Source: Muribaculaceae bacterium (GTDB lineage: Bacteria; Bacteroidota; Bacteroidia; Bacteroidales; Muribaculaceae). From it: 64,000 nt of DNA. The stretch spans positions 145,623 through 209,622 of the forward strand of contig JAFLTT010000004.1 in NCBI GenBank assembly GCA_022509165.1, read 5' to 3'. A program made the position numbers and the translations under genes. Shown here piece after piece: positions 63,678-64,000 of this stretch (position 1 is its first letter; each line of letters begins with the position of its first letter). The notes beneath the pieces are model-generated. The model ran no database searches, was not told where the DNA came from, and saw nothing but the letters and a program-made list of their open reading frames with translations.

Positions 63678-64000
63678 GACTGAAGTAATTCAGATAATCC
63701 TTGAATTCCCGGATATAATCCTGGGGATTATAAGGCGAAGAAGCAAGTATGAAGGCCAAGGCATTCGTGGAGAAATTGTTCATTTCACGCCATGTCCCCT
63801 TAGGTACATAAAGGCCGTAATAAGAGCGGTTGAGTGAAAAGATTTTCTTTTCATTTCCTTGGTAGGTTATCACATCGAAACTTCCGGATAGAGCAATTAT
63901 CACTTCCTCATTCTCAAAGAAAGCATGGCCTCCCCGGGCTTCTCCTCCGGGAACATCGTAGATCCAGTATGCCCTTTTCAAAAGAAAGGGTAAATGTTGG
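63670..64000 (-). CDS. Second FdtA/QdtA-like cupin, 5' end outside window
   Basis: The frame is open to the right edge. Visible residues read QHLPFLLKRAYWIYDVPGG and on; the TTG at 63981 lies inside the conserved region and is not a true start. The fold region is complete (FSLNRSYYGLYVPKGTWREMNNFSTNALAFILAS), but the active-site segment is RGGHAFFENEEV, so the second His of HAHK is Phe. It may be a non-catalytic partner or a changed isomerase. Confidence 0.8.
   Translation of the reverse strand, partial: QHLPFLLKRAYWIYDVPGGEARGGHAFFENEEVIIALSGSFDVITYQGNEKKIFSLNRSYYGLYVPKGTWREMNNFSTNALAFILASSPYNPQDYIREFKDYLNYFSHE

Overview
The window comes from a Bacteroidales genome, most likely a gut Muribaculaceae-type species; the family is inferred, the order is well supported. 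Supporting signs are SusC/SusD pairs, a hybrid two-component system (HTCS), promoters with a TAnnTTTG -7 box, surface lipoproteins, secreted proteins with a type IX-like C-terminal sorting module, and typical Bacteroidales housekeeping neighbourhoods (dapB-lepB-wbqC-like, yceD-rpmF-fabH, era-der, rnpA-yidD-tatD).

About 1-28.7 kb is a large fructan (levan/inulin) utilisation locus with the same parts list as the Bacteroides thetaiotaomicron BT1754-BT1765 locus. On the minus strand lie a secreted GH32 enzyme, a sugar MFS permease and a fructokinase. A divergent fructose-sensing HTCS follows, then a MATE transporter and a small secreted repeat protein. Two complete, divergent outer-membrane uptake operons follow: susC1-susD1-DUF4960-type glycan-binding lipoprotein-GH32 lipoprotein (minus), and susC2-susD2-DUF4960-type glycan-binding lipoprotein-LamG/GH32 enzyme (plus). 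Fructans would be bound and cut at the surface, imported by SusCD, trimmed by periplasmic GH32, and fructose imported and phosphorylated. I find a shared dyad motif in front of the GH32-permease-kinase operon and susC1, at a fixed distance from a -7 box with no recognisable -33 box, and a half-site before susC2. It is a good candidate for the HTCS operator.

About 28.7-56.1 kb is mostly core metabolism: an LD-carboxypeptidase, a radical SAM protein, a four-gene 2-oxoacid:ferredoxin oxidoreductase operon, a zinc-less sirtuin, an RND efflux operon, a signal peptidase/DapB/WbqC-like group, rnpA-yidD-tatD, a 1221-residue secreted multidomain SGNH protein, cytidine deaminase, Der, Era, FabH with an unusual charged tail, L32, a YceD-family protein and tRNA-Arg(CCT).

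About 56.2-64 kb is a minus-strand surface-polysaccharide operon entering from beyond the right edge: two FdtA-like cupins, a hexapeptide acetyltransferase and a DegT-type aminotransferase (together a dTDP-3-amino-3,6-dideoxyhexose route), five glycosyltransferase-type genes and an LpxL-like acyltransferase.

Three families of non-coding repeat stand out: a 368/369-bp MITE-like element (two copies), a 158-bp palindromic element with GATTATCC ends (three copies within 2 kb), and degenerate heptamer arrays that fill whole intergenic gaps (three places). No CRISPR array, complete transposon or rRNA is visible. The genes at both ends of the window are cut by the edge.
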